Source: Anisodus tanguticus
Lineage: Eukaryota > Streptophyta > Magnoliopsida > Solanales > Solanaceae
Direction of reading: 5' to 3'
Assembly (NCBI GenBank): GCA_034509755.1
Contig: CM067549.1
Location: 45,808,052 to 45,872,051 of the forward strand
DNA: 64,000 nt
Part shown: positions 21,400 to 32,775 of the stretch, piece by piece
Layout: each line of letters begins with the position of its first letter
How positions within the stretch are numbered: position 1 is the stretch's first letter
Made by a program: the position numbers and the translations under genes
Notes under the pieces: model-generated
Database searches by the model: none
Seen by the model: the letters and a program-made list of their open reading frames with translations, nothing else
What the model was told of the DNA's origin: nothing

Positions 21400-22330
21400 A
21401 TGCACATATTCCCCCATATTTCCAATTTGGAGAATGATTTGTTCCCTTCCGAACTGTCGTAGGACCTATGAGGTTCATACAGACGGATTTCCCGGATTCC
21501 CTTAAGTGGTAGGAAAGGGCATTTTCGGCCTCTAATAGATATGGACTTGGAGTACAAGTCAGGAAGTCTCCATTGGATGCTATTCTCTCAGAGCCTAGAA
21601 AAGATGAAAGCCCACCCCTCTTTAGATTGGGTTCCGAAATATGGATAAGTGACTAGAAGGGCATCCTCTCTACAGGAAAGATCTCGGTATGATGGAGCTT
21701 CGGTTTTGTGGAGGTGTTTCATGATCCACCATTGGACTAGGAGGTTACATCATTGGAAATACTCATGTAGGATTCGGCATTTTCCTAAAGCTCGATAGAT
21801 GTCGTCTAGGATGATTAGGACTAGGTCGTAGTATTTTGCATTCCTGTTATTGGTTATGCCATTAAAGATAGCATGAATGACAAAGATGACCCAGGTATCT
21901 ATGGCGCGGTTACGGTCTTTAGGAAATACCATGGTCCCTAAAAGACATATAGCGAAGGCTAACGATCGGGAAGCTTCCCAAGTGGGAAGGAGTAGAATTC
22001 TACCGAATAGTCTATGTAGCCCTGGGTGGACCCGAATTGGGTGTAGAGAACCCTAAAAGCTACTGTTGGGCCAAATATCCAATTGGCGCTTGCTAAGGAT
22101 AACATTTTAAGGATCTCACTGGAATTTGGTTTTATGGGGTATCAGAACGTTGTGGTCGGGTTTCTTTCTCCGCCTTAAACAAGTTCCTACATTGTCTATG
22201 CAATCTCAGATTTATTCTAAGGCCGGAGTTAACTCGAAGTCTCCAAACCTAAAGTCCATTCTTTCGTTATCCCAATACCCGGTAAGGGCTTATAAGAGGT
22301 TGGGGTTGCCTTTCATGGTCATCAAAGAAG
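21400..22330 (-). pseudogene. Retroelement-associated DUF7745-like protein, broken
   Basis: Minus-strand frames give in order the landmarks of this plant retroelement protein: a YWD..RMDFRFGDLELTP block (about 22210-22310), an AFAICLLGTMVFPKDRN block with IILDDIYRALGKC (21750-21970), CNLLVQWWIMKHL (about 21700-21750), then WRLPDLYS and PFLPLKGIREIRLYEPHRSYD (about 21430-21570). Several stops and shifts separate them. In Solanaceae such sequences sit near the 5' end of large gypsy-like elements, which agrees with the primer site and LTR just upstream on the same strand (22997-26535). Function of the domain is unknown. Family assignment is from memory of the motif order. Confidence 0.6.
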
Positions 22331-22996
22331 GAAGGTGTCCTAGACAGTTCGTTACTTATTTTTTATGTTCGGTACTCATCCATGCCCACCAAACTTTTAA
22401 CATTTTCGGTGTATCTACAACCATATCAAATTTTAAATTGGGAGTCATCTACAAAAAAGAACATAATTAGTCCCCCCCCCCCCAAAGGAACAATGGTTCA
22501 TCACATATGGCACACAAATGATTCCACGTAGCAAGTAGTTGGATGCAGTGCATTCGGGTCGGAGACCTTTAGGACATGAGTGAGTCAGCATGTCAGGTCC
22601 TGATAGGTTTGAGATACCCGAACCTATCTAAGTCAGTATGCGCTTATATAAGGGATTTGGCTTCGCTCTATCCTAGTTTTAATAGAGTGGTTTAGCAAAT
22701 GACACAGGGAATCCGAGCGGACAACCCGGGGTGAACCGTTGTCGAATTTGGAACAACCGCGTACCAACTCCGTCTTCAACGTGTTCCAAAGAAATATTTT
22801 TGATTTATATTAGAGGGTGACTGCAAATCCACATAATCATCTTTTTGCACAGATGCAAATGTGTGTGCATGTCATTTGACGGAAGATGAATGCATGAATG
22901 ACAGTTATAATTGCAGTATTTAAACACATAAACAATTTATATCATTTTGAAAAAATATGTTGTATTGGAACCCTTATTGTTAGAACCTAGGTTTAT
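22331..22996 (-). other. 5' untranslated leader of gypsy B
   Basis: About 670 bp between the DUF7745-like remnant and the primer site. A (C)12 run lies at 22472-22483. No credible ORF; the leader position follows from the PBS at 22997. Confidence 0.45.
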
Positions 22997-23013
22997 CCCC
23001 AGCAGAGTCACCA
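22997..23013 (-). other. Primer-binding site of gypsy B
   Basis: TGGTGACTCTGCTGGGG (minus strand), two bases beyond the LTR end ...CCATAACA. This wording follows the LTR in many Solanaceae gypsy elements. Confidence 0.65.
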
Positions 23014-23015
23014 TC

Positions 23016-26000
23016 TGTTATGGTTCGCTTTTTTATACGGGTTAGCGTACAAAGAGCTACTAAGAGTTTGGATAGCGCTCTAAATTGGATAATGTATTTA
23101 GAGTCGCCACCTAATTTATAGGTACATTAGGAAAACCAGTGTGAAAGGGTTTATTCAAATTCCTTTGAAAATCCTATCTAAAACAGAGTCAAGGTAAGGG
23201 TTCTGGTGATTCCCAGTGAAGATGTTAGCACCCCGGTTTTAAGGTTTAAAAATTCGCAAAAAGTATTTGTCATTTCATTCATTCAAACTCTAGGTTTCGT
23301 TTTAAAACAAAGAGTTAAATTTCCGCCAAAAATAGTATGCACGAGAGTTTTATCCAACTTGTTTTCGGACTAGGAACACACAAACGTGAAATTGAGTAGA
23401 ACTTCACATTTAGGCCAACTGAATTGGTTATCTTTTCACACTTGCATTTTTGTTTTATTTTAAAACCCTTTTCCAGTAAAAAATGGTATAGTTTTTATTT
23501 TTGAAATCTCAAGTTGGTTTTATGTCAAATAAGATAAAAAGTATTTTTTCCCTTTTTGTCCTTTAGCATGCTATAGTCCAGGTTCAACTATATTCTAACT
23601 TGTTCAAAACCACTAGCCAAACTCAAGTACAAAACAGGTTTGTGTTTATAAAAAAACTATCAATTTGTTCGGCTTAGCCCGTTTTTTGCTAACTTAACGA
23701 AAACACCGAGTTTCAGTCCAAATTAGTTCCCCGAAAATAAAGTTCAAGTTGGTCCTCAAGATCCAAAAATTAGTTTGACACTTAGTAAAAACAATCCATT
23801 TCATTTTTAGGTTCAAAATATCAAAAACATTCCTTTTATTGTTTCAGAACAGTCCATTATGTTTAACTTGCCAAATTTAAAACATAATTTGGAAAATCTT
23901 TTGGCGATCTTATAACTAAGATCGTTTTACCTATCCTAGGTTATATCCATAAGTAGAAGTTCAAATATTTAAAATATGTTTATTAGAATTAGTACATATA
24001 TATATATATAATTTAATTGAGTTTAGGCTGATGGGCCTACCAAAGCCCACCAGTTGACTATTTTTATCCATAGCTAGGCCTTCTTGCATATTATTAGCTT
24101 CCCTTGCATATTTTATCTTGGTCAGAAATAGGATTGATTGGGCCTCAACCCAATCGGCTTAATGAACGATGAAGCAGACTTGTCCTAATGAAGTGATGGG
24201 TCTTGTGAAGGCCCATCTCGGCAGAATGCAGTGGATGCGAAGAAGAAAGGGGGGAAACGAGGAAGCAAGTTAGAGGGTATCTAATACTCATCATATATAA
24301 ACTAAATTAAGACATAAACATTCTAAATTAATTTTTTAACTCAAACACTAGAGAGGGTCCAGTAAACAAGCAAACACATGACAACATGAAAAAAAACAAG
24401 TAGTTGGGCTCAACCCAATTCACAGTCTATAGACAGAAGACAAGAAGACATGAAATGGAATTTATGGGCCAGGTCTAACAAACATATAAATAGGATAGAT
24501 TTCCAATGACAATACTAGTATACACATGCCATATGTTTAACATACACGATATACATAATATACAGTCATGTATACATTCATCATACTAGAATGCTAGATA
24601 TGAAATTTAATATACCAAATAAGCACATCGCATTCACATACATGCTTGGATTGACCTCAATACATTTTTAGCACTCACACACATATTCAAAAGCATGGGA
24701 TGGACCAAGTAAACACATATACACACAGTATAAGCTTATCTTAGAGAGAAACTGGCTAAACCATGTATAAGATAGTCATGAAGAGAAGGGAGCAGACTCA
24801 AGAAATCATGGACATTGGACAAGGCATACATAATACATGATAGCACACATATTATTACTCATACTGTATTAGGAATAGGATGCCAACATATACTCAATCT
24901 ATAGCTATTCTCAGAACCATTTTTTGAGTTATAACATGCCATCAAGGATTGTAGATGCTAAACAAAGGCATATACAGACAAATGGTGAACCATTTTTATC
25001 TTAATGAGAGCAAAACAAGTCACACTTATCCTAAGTAACATGATAGAGGTAGGGAAAGACAACTAGTACAATCAAGTTTTGTTAAGATAAGACATGATAT
25101 GTGTTTAACTATGTAGGATTAAAATAGACCAACTGAATTCGAATTGTGATACATTGGAGTCATTTCATCCTAATCAGGGCTAAATGGCATACCAAGAATC
25201 ATAAAAAAAAACATTCATACTAGACAAGATCTTTAGAATCTATTTAGGGACATGCCAAGGGGTAGGGAAGACAACTAGAACACTTGTCAGTTTTGGCTAT
25301 ATGCAAACAAAGGAAGGTTCAGTTCCAGGTCATGACTATCTTTTGCTAGACCAACCAACTGAGCTAAACACCAAATATTTTTGGGTCATCTTTAAACCTA
25401 AACAAATACTAGGTGATACAATACAGGTATTTGCAAAATATCTCTACCAAATATGACACTTAGAAACCAACTCATACACCAAATTCACAATCTGACCCTA
25501 ACAACCCTTTTCTTTTAACTTAAGATTAGTGTTGAATGACATAACAAAGACATAGGGCATGGCTAGGTTAAACAGAGTCTTTAAAAGGTTAAACATGCTT
25601 CCTATATCAACACAGTGACTTCTCAGATCAGCATATTCACTTAGCAAATTCCAAATCAATATTCCTAAACATCCTATCAACTGCCAATTTGAAATTGGGT
25701 TAAAATATGATATAACCAACATGCTAATTCTCTAATCACACATAACAATCAATACATAGAGAAACAAAGCTAACTAAAACATGTTGTACTAAACTATGAG
25801 CAGCCTGGTAGCAAGTTCTGTGATATCTAATGCCCATACAAGGTTAATATGACCTTAAATTAACATGCTAAGTACTTAACACACTGCATAATATTACTGT
25901 GGACTCTAACAATGTTTAAACATGTGAGATATCTTTATAATAAGCTAAAATAGCCTTCACAATGAACATTAACAACACATACTCAACATGCTGGATCTTA

Positions 26001-26535
26001 ATCACAAACAATCATCAAATTTCAATCAACAACTAACCTAATGATTACGACTGGTTATTAATTCTACTGAATATGCTTACTAACTGACTAACTAATCTTA
26101 ACTAGTTATAATTTAACCAAAGGAACATTCGTAATAGTTAAACTAACAGGCTCAAATAACAACTAAATCTCAATCAGGTAAACTTGACAGTTAGATTAAT
26201 GAACATAGATAAGACATAAACTAAGATGAACATAATTAACAAATTAATTTATAAGCTCAACAGTCATGGTCCTAATAAACATACCTAAAACTAAGCTAAA
26301 CTGCCACTAACACAAACCAAACATACTTTATAAACATTCAAACACATAATATAAACTACATTAAACTAATTAAATAGAAATTAAATAAAACAGAGATGTA
26401 TTTACCTTATATGAAGGCAACTTAGGGTATAAAGGGGACTTGTGCTTCACTTCTCCGACTTTGAGCTTGCAAACACACAAAAAAGGTTTTAAAACTGTGA
26501 ACGACTAATTTCTCTAATTCTGGGTTCCACCCAAT
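23016..26535 (-). repeat. Long LTR-type sequence of gypsy B (upper boundary uncertain)
   Basis: The minus-strand LTR ends CCATAACA at 23016 next to the primer site. The first 400 bp resemble the end of the 58.6-61.1 kb LTR ('aattaggtggcgactct', repeated accession of '..aacccttacctt'). The rest is AT-rich, non-coding, with 'gggcc..aaccca' blocks near 24040-24230 and no ORF above about 75 codons. It probably extends to about 26535, where a gypsy A pol frame is abruptly broken. The exact LTR start and its TSD were not found, so part of this may be other sequence. Confidence 0.5.
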
Positions 26536-28689
26536 GGCTGGAATAGTCTTTTGGCTGCATCCAGCACCAAAAGTCTTCAGCTTTTCCATCAGTGATGGGT
26601 CTTCTTTGATTGGCCTATTTGCAGGATGCCTCCGGCGTTGACTCTTTAGGAGCATAACACCTCCTTTATCTTGTCATGCCTTGAGCTATGGCTGTGACTT
26701 CTTTTTCATGAGCCGCGATGATTACATACAACATTTGGATTAAAAATGGTTCTTTTGGCACTGGGACATCCACTTAGAGAACTTGAACTACAAACGGCTT
26801 CTTTGGTGCTGGAATCGGCATCCTAAAATTGGGACAATCTTGTAGTGTGAGGGAGGCGACTGTGTGCTCCAAGATTTTGATGCCATCCGAGGCTAATGGT
26901 CAGCTCACTAACCAATCTTCTTTTCTCTCTATTATATATATATGATTGGCACCATGATTCGGGAGGGGATTCATATCCACAACGGGCGTTGCGGCTTCTA
27001 GAATGAGCTCTAGCTTATTAATCAAATCTTGTAACTTATGCTTAAGGTTGATGCAATCCTCAGTTGAATGTTCATTCGCACCGAAATATTAAGCACAAGT
27101 ATGATCAGGTCGGTAGAAGCGACTTTCCGAATTAATATACTTTGGCGGCATGGCTTTGATGAGACTGGCAGTGCTTAGTTTGGTGAATAGATTGTTTTAG
27201 ATTTTTGAAAGTGGTGTGAATACCCACGGAGGCTTCTTCTCAAAGTTTGGACGTGGCAAATCGGAAGTGGCCGAAGGCGGCTGATTATGATGATTTTATT
27301 AGTTTTAGGGCGCTTGGTTTATGGGCGTGGAAATATGATAATTTGGAGGTGGAGCTTGGTAAGTGAGTACAGGTGTTTGGTAATTTGGTTGTGAAGCTTG
27401 GTAGTTGGGCTGTGGAATTTGGTAGCTATAAGGGGACAGTGATGATATGTAGCTGTTTGGCGGGAGAGGTGGGTATACATCGAAGGATGATTGTGATCCT
27501 TCCCTTCTATGACTTCTCGAGTTTAGGGTATAGGAGACGTTTTCCACGTCCTCTTTCTTTTTCTTGGCGACTCCGGCGGAGCTTGATGCGCCGACCTTAT
27601 TTACGAAGCTGATAATTTTCCCTGTTTTAAGACCATCTTGTATGGTCTCTCCCATTTTGACCAAATCAGGAAATGACCTCCCGTCATAGCCAATATTCTG
27701 TCATAGTAATCATGATCCTGATATCAGATCAATGCCGACACCAGTTCTTCTTCACTCATTAGAGGCTGTACTCGGGTAGCCTCATCCCTCCACCTACTAG
27801 CATATTCTTGGTAGGTCTCTAGTTATTTCTGGAAGATCTTTTCTAGAGAGTAGCGGTCAGGTACGTTTTCTACATTGATGCAGAACCTATCTATAAAAGT
27901 TGTCGCTATCTCTTCTCATGAATTCCAGTGGCTAATATCTTATACGGTGAACTATTAGAAATGCTTCACCCGTGAGGCTTCGACTAAAGAGACTCATTAG
28001 TAGTGCCTCATTTCCTTTAGCCCCGACCAGCTGGTCGCAGTAGGCTCTCATATGAGCTTTGGGGTTCCCGGTGCCGTTGAAGTGTTTGAACTTGGGCATT
28101 TTGAAACCTTATGGCAAGTCCAAATTAGGATGCATACACATATCATCGTATCTCAGTCATGTCTCTTTGCAGGAACCTTTGAACAAATCCATCATATTCT
28201 ATTCCATTTCCGTATATCTTCGATCCTGCTCGGTCTTCCAGGCCTTTTATATCTCATCATAATGACATAGCTCTGACATGGAGTCGATAGGGGTGATTGA
28301 GGTATTGAAGGATATTGTGGGGTGTGTAGGGCTACTTTTGGGAGTGGTATGGGTAGTAGTATTTTGGTGAAAGTTGGGGTTGGCTTGAATTGGTGGCTCC
28401 TGAAAGGCTGACGTGGATTGGGAGGCCCCAGTGTGGGAATTTGGGAAGTGTTCAGGTAAAGGTGAGTTTAGAGGGGAAAGGATGGTGAAAGCCTTCTTTC
28501 CTCAGCATTAGTTGCGTCTCTGCCAGCGTTGGCAGCTTCATTCCTTGCGACCTTTTTTTGAAGGTCGGCTACTTGCTTGAGTAGTATAGTGATTGTGTCT
28601 TCGGTATGTGAGGCATTCTGGCAGTGTTGAGGAACTGTGCCCTCGATCAGGGAACTCTTATTGCGATTATCCTTGGGAGTACCAATCAT
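26536..28689 (-). pseudogene. gypsy A gag and start of pol, decayed
   Basis: Starts at 28689 (MIGTPKDNRN; heptad-rich region with VADLQKKVARNEAANA). Continues with landmarks of Solanaceae Ty3/gypsy gag: DMCMHPNLDLP, FNGTGNPKAHMRAYCDQLVG, NEALLMSLFSRSLTGEA, then GETIQDGLKTGKI (27600-27650) and a Pro/Tyr/Gln-rich stretch with repeated 'PNYQ' units (27310-27470). EHSTEDCINLKHKLQDLINK lies near 27020-27080. AIAQGMTR..RCYAP and EDFWCWMQPKDYS (26555-26680) mark the passage to pol. At least a dozen stops or shifts. The frame ends abruptly near 26540, where gypsy B sequence begins, suggesting nested insertion. Confidence 0.8.
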
Positions 28690-29554
28690 GTTGGTTTGAT
28701 TGTCTTAGTTTAGGGATGCTATCATGGCTTTTGATATGGTGAAATATGTCAGTGTTTCGCGACGGATCAAACCTTTTCTATAAGAATAAAAACAACTCAA
28801 AGGAAAATGGCGTTAGTATGTTAGTCATAAATCATAATGCAAAATATCATACATAAGTTGCAAACAAAGCACATAGACTCATGTATTCGATTTTAGCCCT
28901 TGATTGATTCTTTCATTCCTGGGTGTTTTGGTCACTCTGGCCTATTTTTGGTTTGAAAGTTTTCTGTTGATTTGCCACCACGTTGTCATTGAACTTGAAC
29001 TCATCCTATAAATAAAATGGGGATTATAATTTATATAATATATGGGCCGTGTCTTATGTAGACTGCCTACGTATCCTTCCTCGGGAAATCAGGCCCTTCT
29101 GTAGTTCAGGTTACACAGAAATTATAAACTAATTTCTTCTACTCGAACTTAAATCTATTCTGACTAGGCCCGATATGAGCTTCCCATGTATCCCTACTTG
29201 GAACATCAGGTCGGACGTGGTTTCATTTACAAAAAGTGGGAGGGGAATACTTTTAATTAAAAGTTGTAAAAGGGACGCCTAAACTACCCAAAATATGAAT
29301 TTGACCTGAAGCCACGGCGGGTCATTGTCCTTATGACCACACATTTTTTGGCAGCTTCCCTAAAAGCAGCCTTATATCACGGGCCAGTCGGTGTTCACCA
29401 AACGTTCCTGCTCGAATCTGAAGGCTTCACACTCTTCGATGTCATCCTCGGGAGCTGATGAATGGTACAAGCAAATCTTCCTCTATAAAGTGCTTGGGAA
29501 GATTTGGTAGGTAGTCTGGAAAGATTGAACTTCGCCGAGGTGGCACATCAGTGA
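28690..29554. other. gypsy A leader region with repeated motif
   Basis: Non-coding. Contains two copies of a conserved phrase around CTGCCTACGTATCC...GAAATCAGG (29063-29096) and a more diverged one, CCCATGTATCCCT...ACATCAGGTC (29171-29206). The same motif occurs inverted at 56450-56595 in gypsy D. The last 250 bp before the plastid DNA are unassigned. Confidence 0.5.
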
Positions 29555-30424
29555 AAAGAGGTCAATCTATTGGAGAACAAGGTACTCAATTAACATTAAG
29601 AACTTTTCATACCATAAGAGTATTCACGGGGTATTGCAGAACATGTGCGAGCCCAATCTAATGGAAAAATAAAATTCAATGAGGATGTGGTTCATCCGAC
29701 ACGTACACGTCATGGGCATCCCACATTTCTATGTTCTATAGACTTGTATGTAACTATTGAGAGTGATGATATTCTACATAATGTGAATATTTCACCCAAA
29801 AGTTTGCTTTTAGTTCAAAATGATCAATATGTAAAATCAGAACAAGTAATTGTTGAGATTCACGCAGGAATATCCACTTTGAATTTTAAAGTGAAGGTTC
29901 GAAAACATATTTATTCTGATTTAGATGGAAAAATGCACTGGAGTACCAATGTCTATCATGCACCCGAATTTACGTATGGTAATGTTCATCTATTACCAAA
30001 AACAAGTCATTTATGGATATTATTAGGAGGGTCATGCATGTCCAGTCTAGTCTACCTTTCAATCCACAAGGATCAGGATCAAATGAATGTGCATTCTCTT
30101 TCTGGCAAGCAAAGATATACATATAACCTCTCAGTAACCAATGATCAGGCGAGGCAGAAATTATTTAGTTTGGGTTTTTCTGGTAAAAAATAAGATAGGA
30201 TTCATGATTATTCAGACCTTAATCAAATCATATGTACTGGTCAATATAATATCATATATTCACCTATTCTCCATGAGAATTCTGATTTATTGTCAAAAAG
30301 GCGAATAAATTCATCATTCCACTACACTCGATTCAAGAACTCGAGAATGAACGAATGCCCTGTGCAGGTATCTCGATTGAAATCCCCGTAAATGGTATTT
30401 CCCATCAAAATAGTATTCTTGCTT
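29555..30424 (+). pseudogene. rpoC2: Nuclear plastid DNA: rpoC2 fragment
   Basis: The frame from 29555 on reads the C-terminal half of the plastid RNA polymerase beta'' subunit: QSIGEQGTQLTLRTFH, then from 29645 a 182-codon open stretch (NGKIKFNEDVVHPTRTRHGHP; LYVTIESDDILHNVNI; YVKSEQVIVEI; KTSHLWILLGG). A stop and further rpoC2 text follow (YSPILHENSDLLSKRR; GISIEIPVNGI) up to about 30424. Many substitutions and internal stops show it is not plastid-functional. The rest of rpoC2 and its neighbours are absent; the fragment is followed by a piece of psbC that is not adjacent in plastomes. Confidence 0.93.
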
Positions 30425-30427
30425 TGT

Positions 30428-30640
30428 ATCTGAAGTACTTCATTTAATGTTTTCTGCAGTATTGGGCTTTGGCGGCATTTATCATGCACTTATGAGACCT
30501 GAGACACTTGAAGAATCTTTTCCTTTCTTTGATTATGTCTGGAATGATTGAAATAAAATGACCACAATTTTAGGTATTCACTTAATCTTGTTAAGTACAG
30601 GTGTTTTTCTTCTAGTATTCAAGGCTCTTTATTTAGAATA
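30428..30640 (+). pseudogene. psbC: Nuclear plastid DNA: psbC (CP43) fragment
   Basis: Reads EVLHLMFSAVLGFGGIYHA, PETLEESFPFFDYVW and NKMTTILGIHLILL, up to FLLVFKALYL, an internal section of the photosystem II CP43 protein, with one in-frame stop (the usual Arg codon in WKDRNK is lost) and substitutions. About 210 bp. Joined directly to rpoC2 sequence upstream. Confidence 0.92.
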
Positions 30641-31230
30641 TGGAAGAGGCTATGAAATAGAAGAAAGAAGGTGAGTTCGAACTCTAACTCAAGAGCCCTT
30701 ACTTAAGAGGGATTTTGTTCTTCTTATTGTCAGAAGTCAAATGGTTAAGTCCAGTTGGAGCAACTGGGCCAGATGACATTGATACTGGAGTTTCAGGCTT
30801 GAGCGGTTAAGGTTGTTGTAGATGAACTATCTCCTAATAAGGCATAGTATATAAATATGAAATACGAAGTCGGCTTTCTTTTCAATTTGACCTATCTCCA
30901 AATCATTTCTCTTTCTTTCTCCGTCTAGTTGAATTCAAAGCAAAAGAGTCATACCACTTTAGAAAAGATACAATAGTTTTCGATTCCCCCGAGCTTAGGA
31001 GTCAATTACGGGGGAATCGGCTGTAGCCTTAAACTCTTTTTTTGAGATGAGAATCATAGACTTTTTTATTTCCCAAGAAAGGGAATCCATTTGCCTTTGA
31101 CCTGACTTTCTGTAAGAAAAACCAAACATAGGGATATAGATGGAGTCTTGCTTAGTACAGAGAGTTGTAGGATTCATAAAACAGGAGAATAGTCTTTACT
31201 TTCAAAGACGACTGCTTCTTCTTGCTCACG
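30641..31230. other. Unassigned organelle-like segment
   Basis: Sits between psbC and the ycf1 upstream spacer. No protein match. Words such as a Gly/Pro-like 'agttggagcaactgggcc' and the mixed base composition resemble plant mitochondrial spacer DNA. Origin not proven. Confidence 0.3.
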
Positions 31231-31384
31231 ACAATTGTGACCTCTCGGGAGAATCGATGACGGCATCAAAGATGCAGTGCTAGTACATCTGATACTTATA
31301 GTCTATATTCTATATATGGAAAGTTCAAAAATATCATATAATAATCCAAATATTGCAATAGAAAAGAAATAAGGGAGGTTTGTG
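31231..31384 (+). other. Probable plastid spacer upstream of ycf1
   Basis: Sequence ending '..aagaaataagggaggtttgtg' directly before the ycf1 ATG is like the trnN-ycf1 spacer of the plastid inverted repeat. The left border is approximate. Confidence 0.5.
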
Positions 31385-32775
31385 ATGATTTTTCAATATT
31401 TTCTACTAGGTAATCTAGTATCCTTATGCATGAAGATAATCAATTCGGTCGTTGTGGTCAGATTCTATTATGGATTTCTGACCACATTCTCTATAGGGCA
31501 CTCTTATCTCTTCCTTCTCCGAGCTCTGGTTATGGAAGAAGGATCCGAGAAGAAGGTATCAGCAACGACTGGTTTTATTACGGGACATCTCATGATGTTC
31601 ATATCGATCTATTATGCGCCTCTACATCTAGCATTGGGTAGACCTCATACAATAATTGTCCTAGCTCTACCATATCTTTTGTTTCATTTCTTCTGGAACA
31701 ATCACAAACATTTTTTTGATTATGGATCTATTACCAGAAATTCAATGCATAATCTCAGCATTCAATGTGTATTCCTGAATAATCTCATTTTTTAATTATT
31801 CAACCATTTTATTTTATCAAGTTCAATGTTAACCAGATTAGTCAACATTTATCTCTTTCGATGCAATAACAAGATCTTATTTATAATAAGTGTTTTTGTT
31901 GGTTGGTTAATTGGTCACAATTTATTCATGAAATGACTTGGATTGGTATTAGTCTGGATACGGCAAAATCATTCTATTAGACCGAATAAGTATATTCGAT
32001 CTAATAAGTACCTTGTGTTAGAATTGAGAAATTATGGCTCGAATCTTTAGTATTCTCTTATTTATTGCATGTGTCTACTATTTAGGCAGAATACCCTCGC
32101 CCATTCTTACTAAGAAACTGAAAAAAGCCTCAAAAACAGAAGAAAGGGTGGAAAGCGAGGAAGAAAGAGATGTAGAAATAGAAACTGCTTCCGAAATGAA
32201 GGGGACTAAACATGAACAAGAGGGATCCACTGAATAAGATCCTTATCCTTATCCTTCCCTTTTTTTCGGAAGAATGGTGGGATCCGGACAAAATCTATGA
32301 AACGGAAGAAATCCGAGTGAATGGAAAGGACAAAATAAATGATAAATTTCACTCTCAACTTACAGAGACAAGCTATAACAATATTAATACTAGTAATGGT
32401 CCAATTTATTATTATGAAGATTCTTATCTGAGTAATAATAACACGGGGAATCCAAAAAATTTTAATTTTAACTGCTTGATAAAAAAAAAGACCTCTTCTG
32501 GTTTCAAAAACCTCTTGTGAGTCTTCTTTTCGATTATAATCGATGGAATCGACCATTTCACTACATAAAGAATAATCAATTTGAACAAGCCGTAAGAACT
32601 GAAATGTCACAATATTTTTTTGACACATGTAAGAATATCTTTTACATACCCGCCAAGTTTATCAACTTTTTGGAAAATGATAAAAGGAAGGCTACCCTTA
32701 TTGTCACTCCAAAAAACCCTCCCTAATGAACTGGACAATCAGTGCGTTTCTACCAACAAATAAAAAAGTAATAAT
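31385..32775 (+). pseudogene. ycf1: Nuclear plastid DNA: 5' part of ycf1 (Tic214)
   Basis: Starts at the normal ycf1 ATG (MIFQYFLLGNLVSLCMKIIN) and keeps the multi-membrane N-terminus: SYLFLLRALVMEEG, TGFITGHLMMFISIYYAPLHL and FHFFWNNHKHFFDYGS (31385-31795). After breaks it continues with [20 protein letters not shown] (32034-32237), an acidic linker (32212-32520) and NRWNRPFHYIKNNQFEQA (32517-32726), and ends around NELDNQ near 32750. About 1.39 kb, the size of the truncated ycf1 copy at the IRb/SSC border. It passes directly into ndhF on the opposite strand, as at that border. Confidence 0.92.

Noticed and set aside
22126..22470. 114-codon plus-strand frame
   Set aside because: Opposite the DUF7745-like remnant, whose minus-strand frames show recognisable family landmarks.
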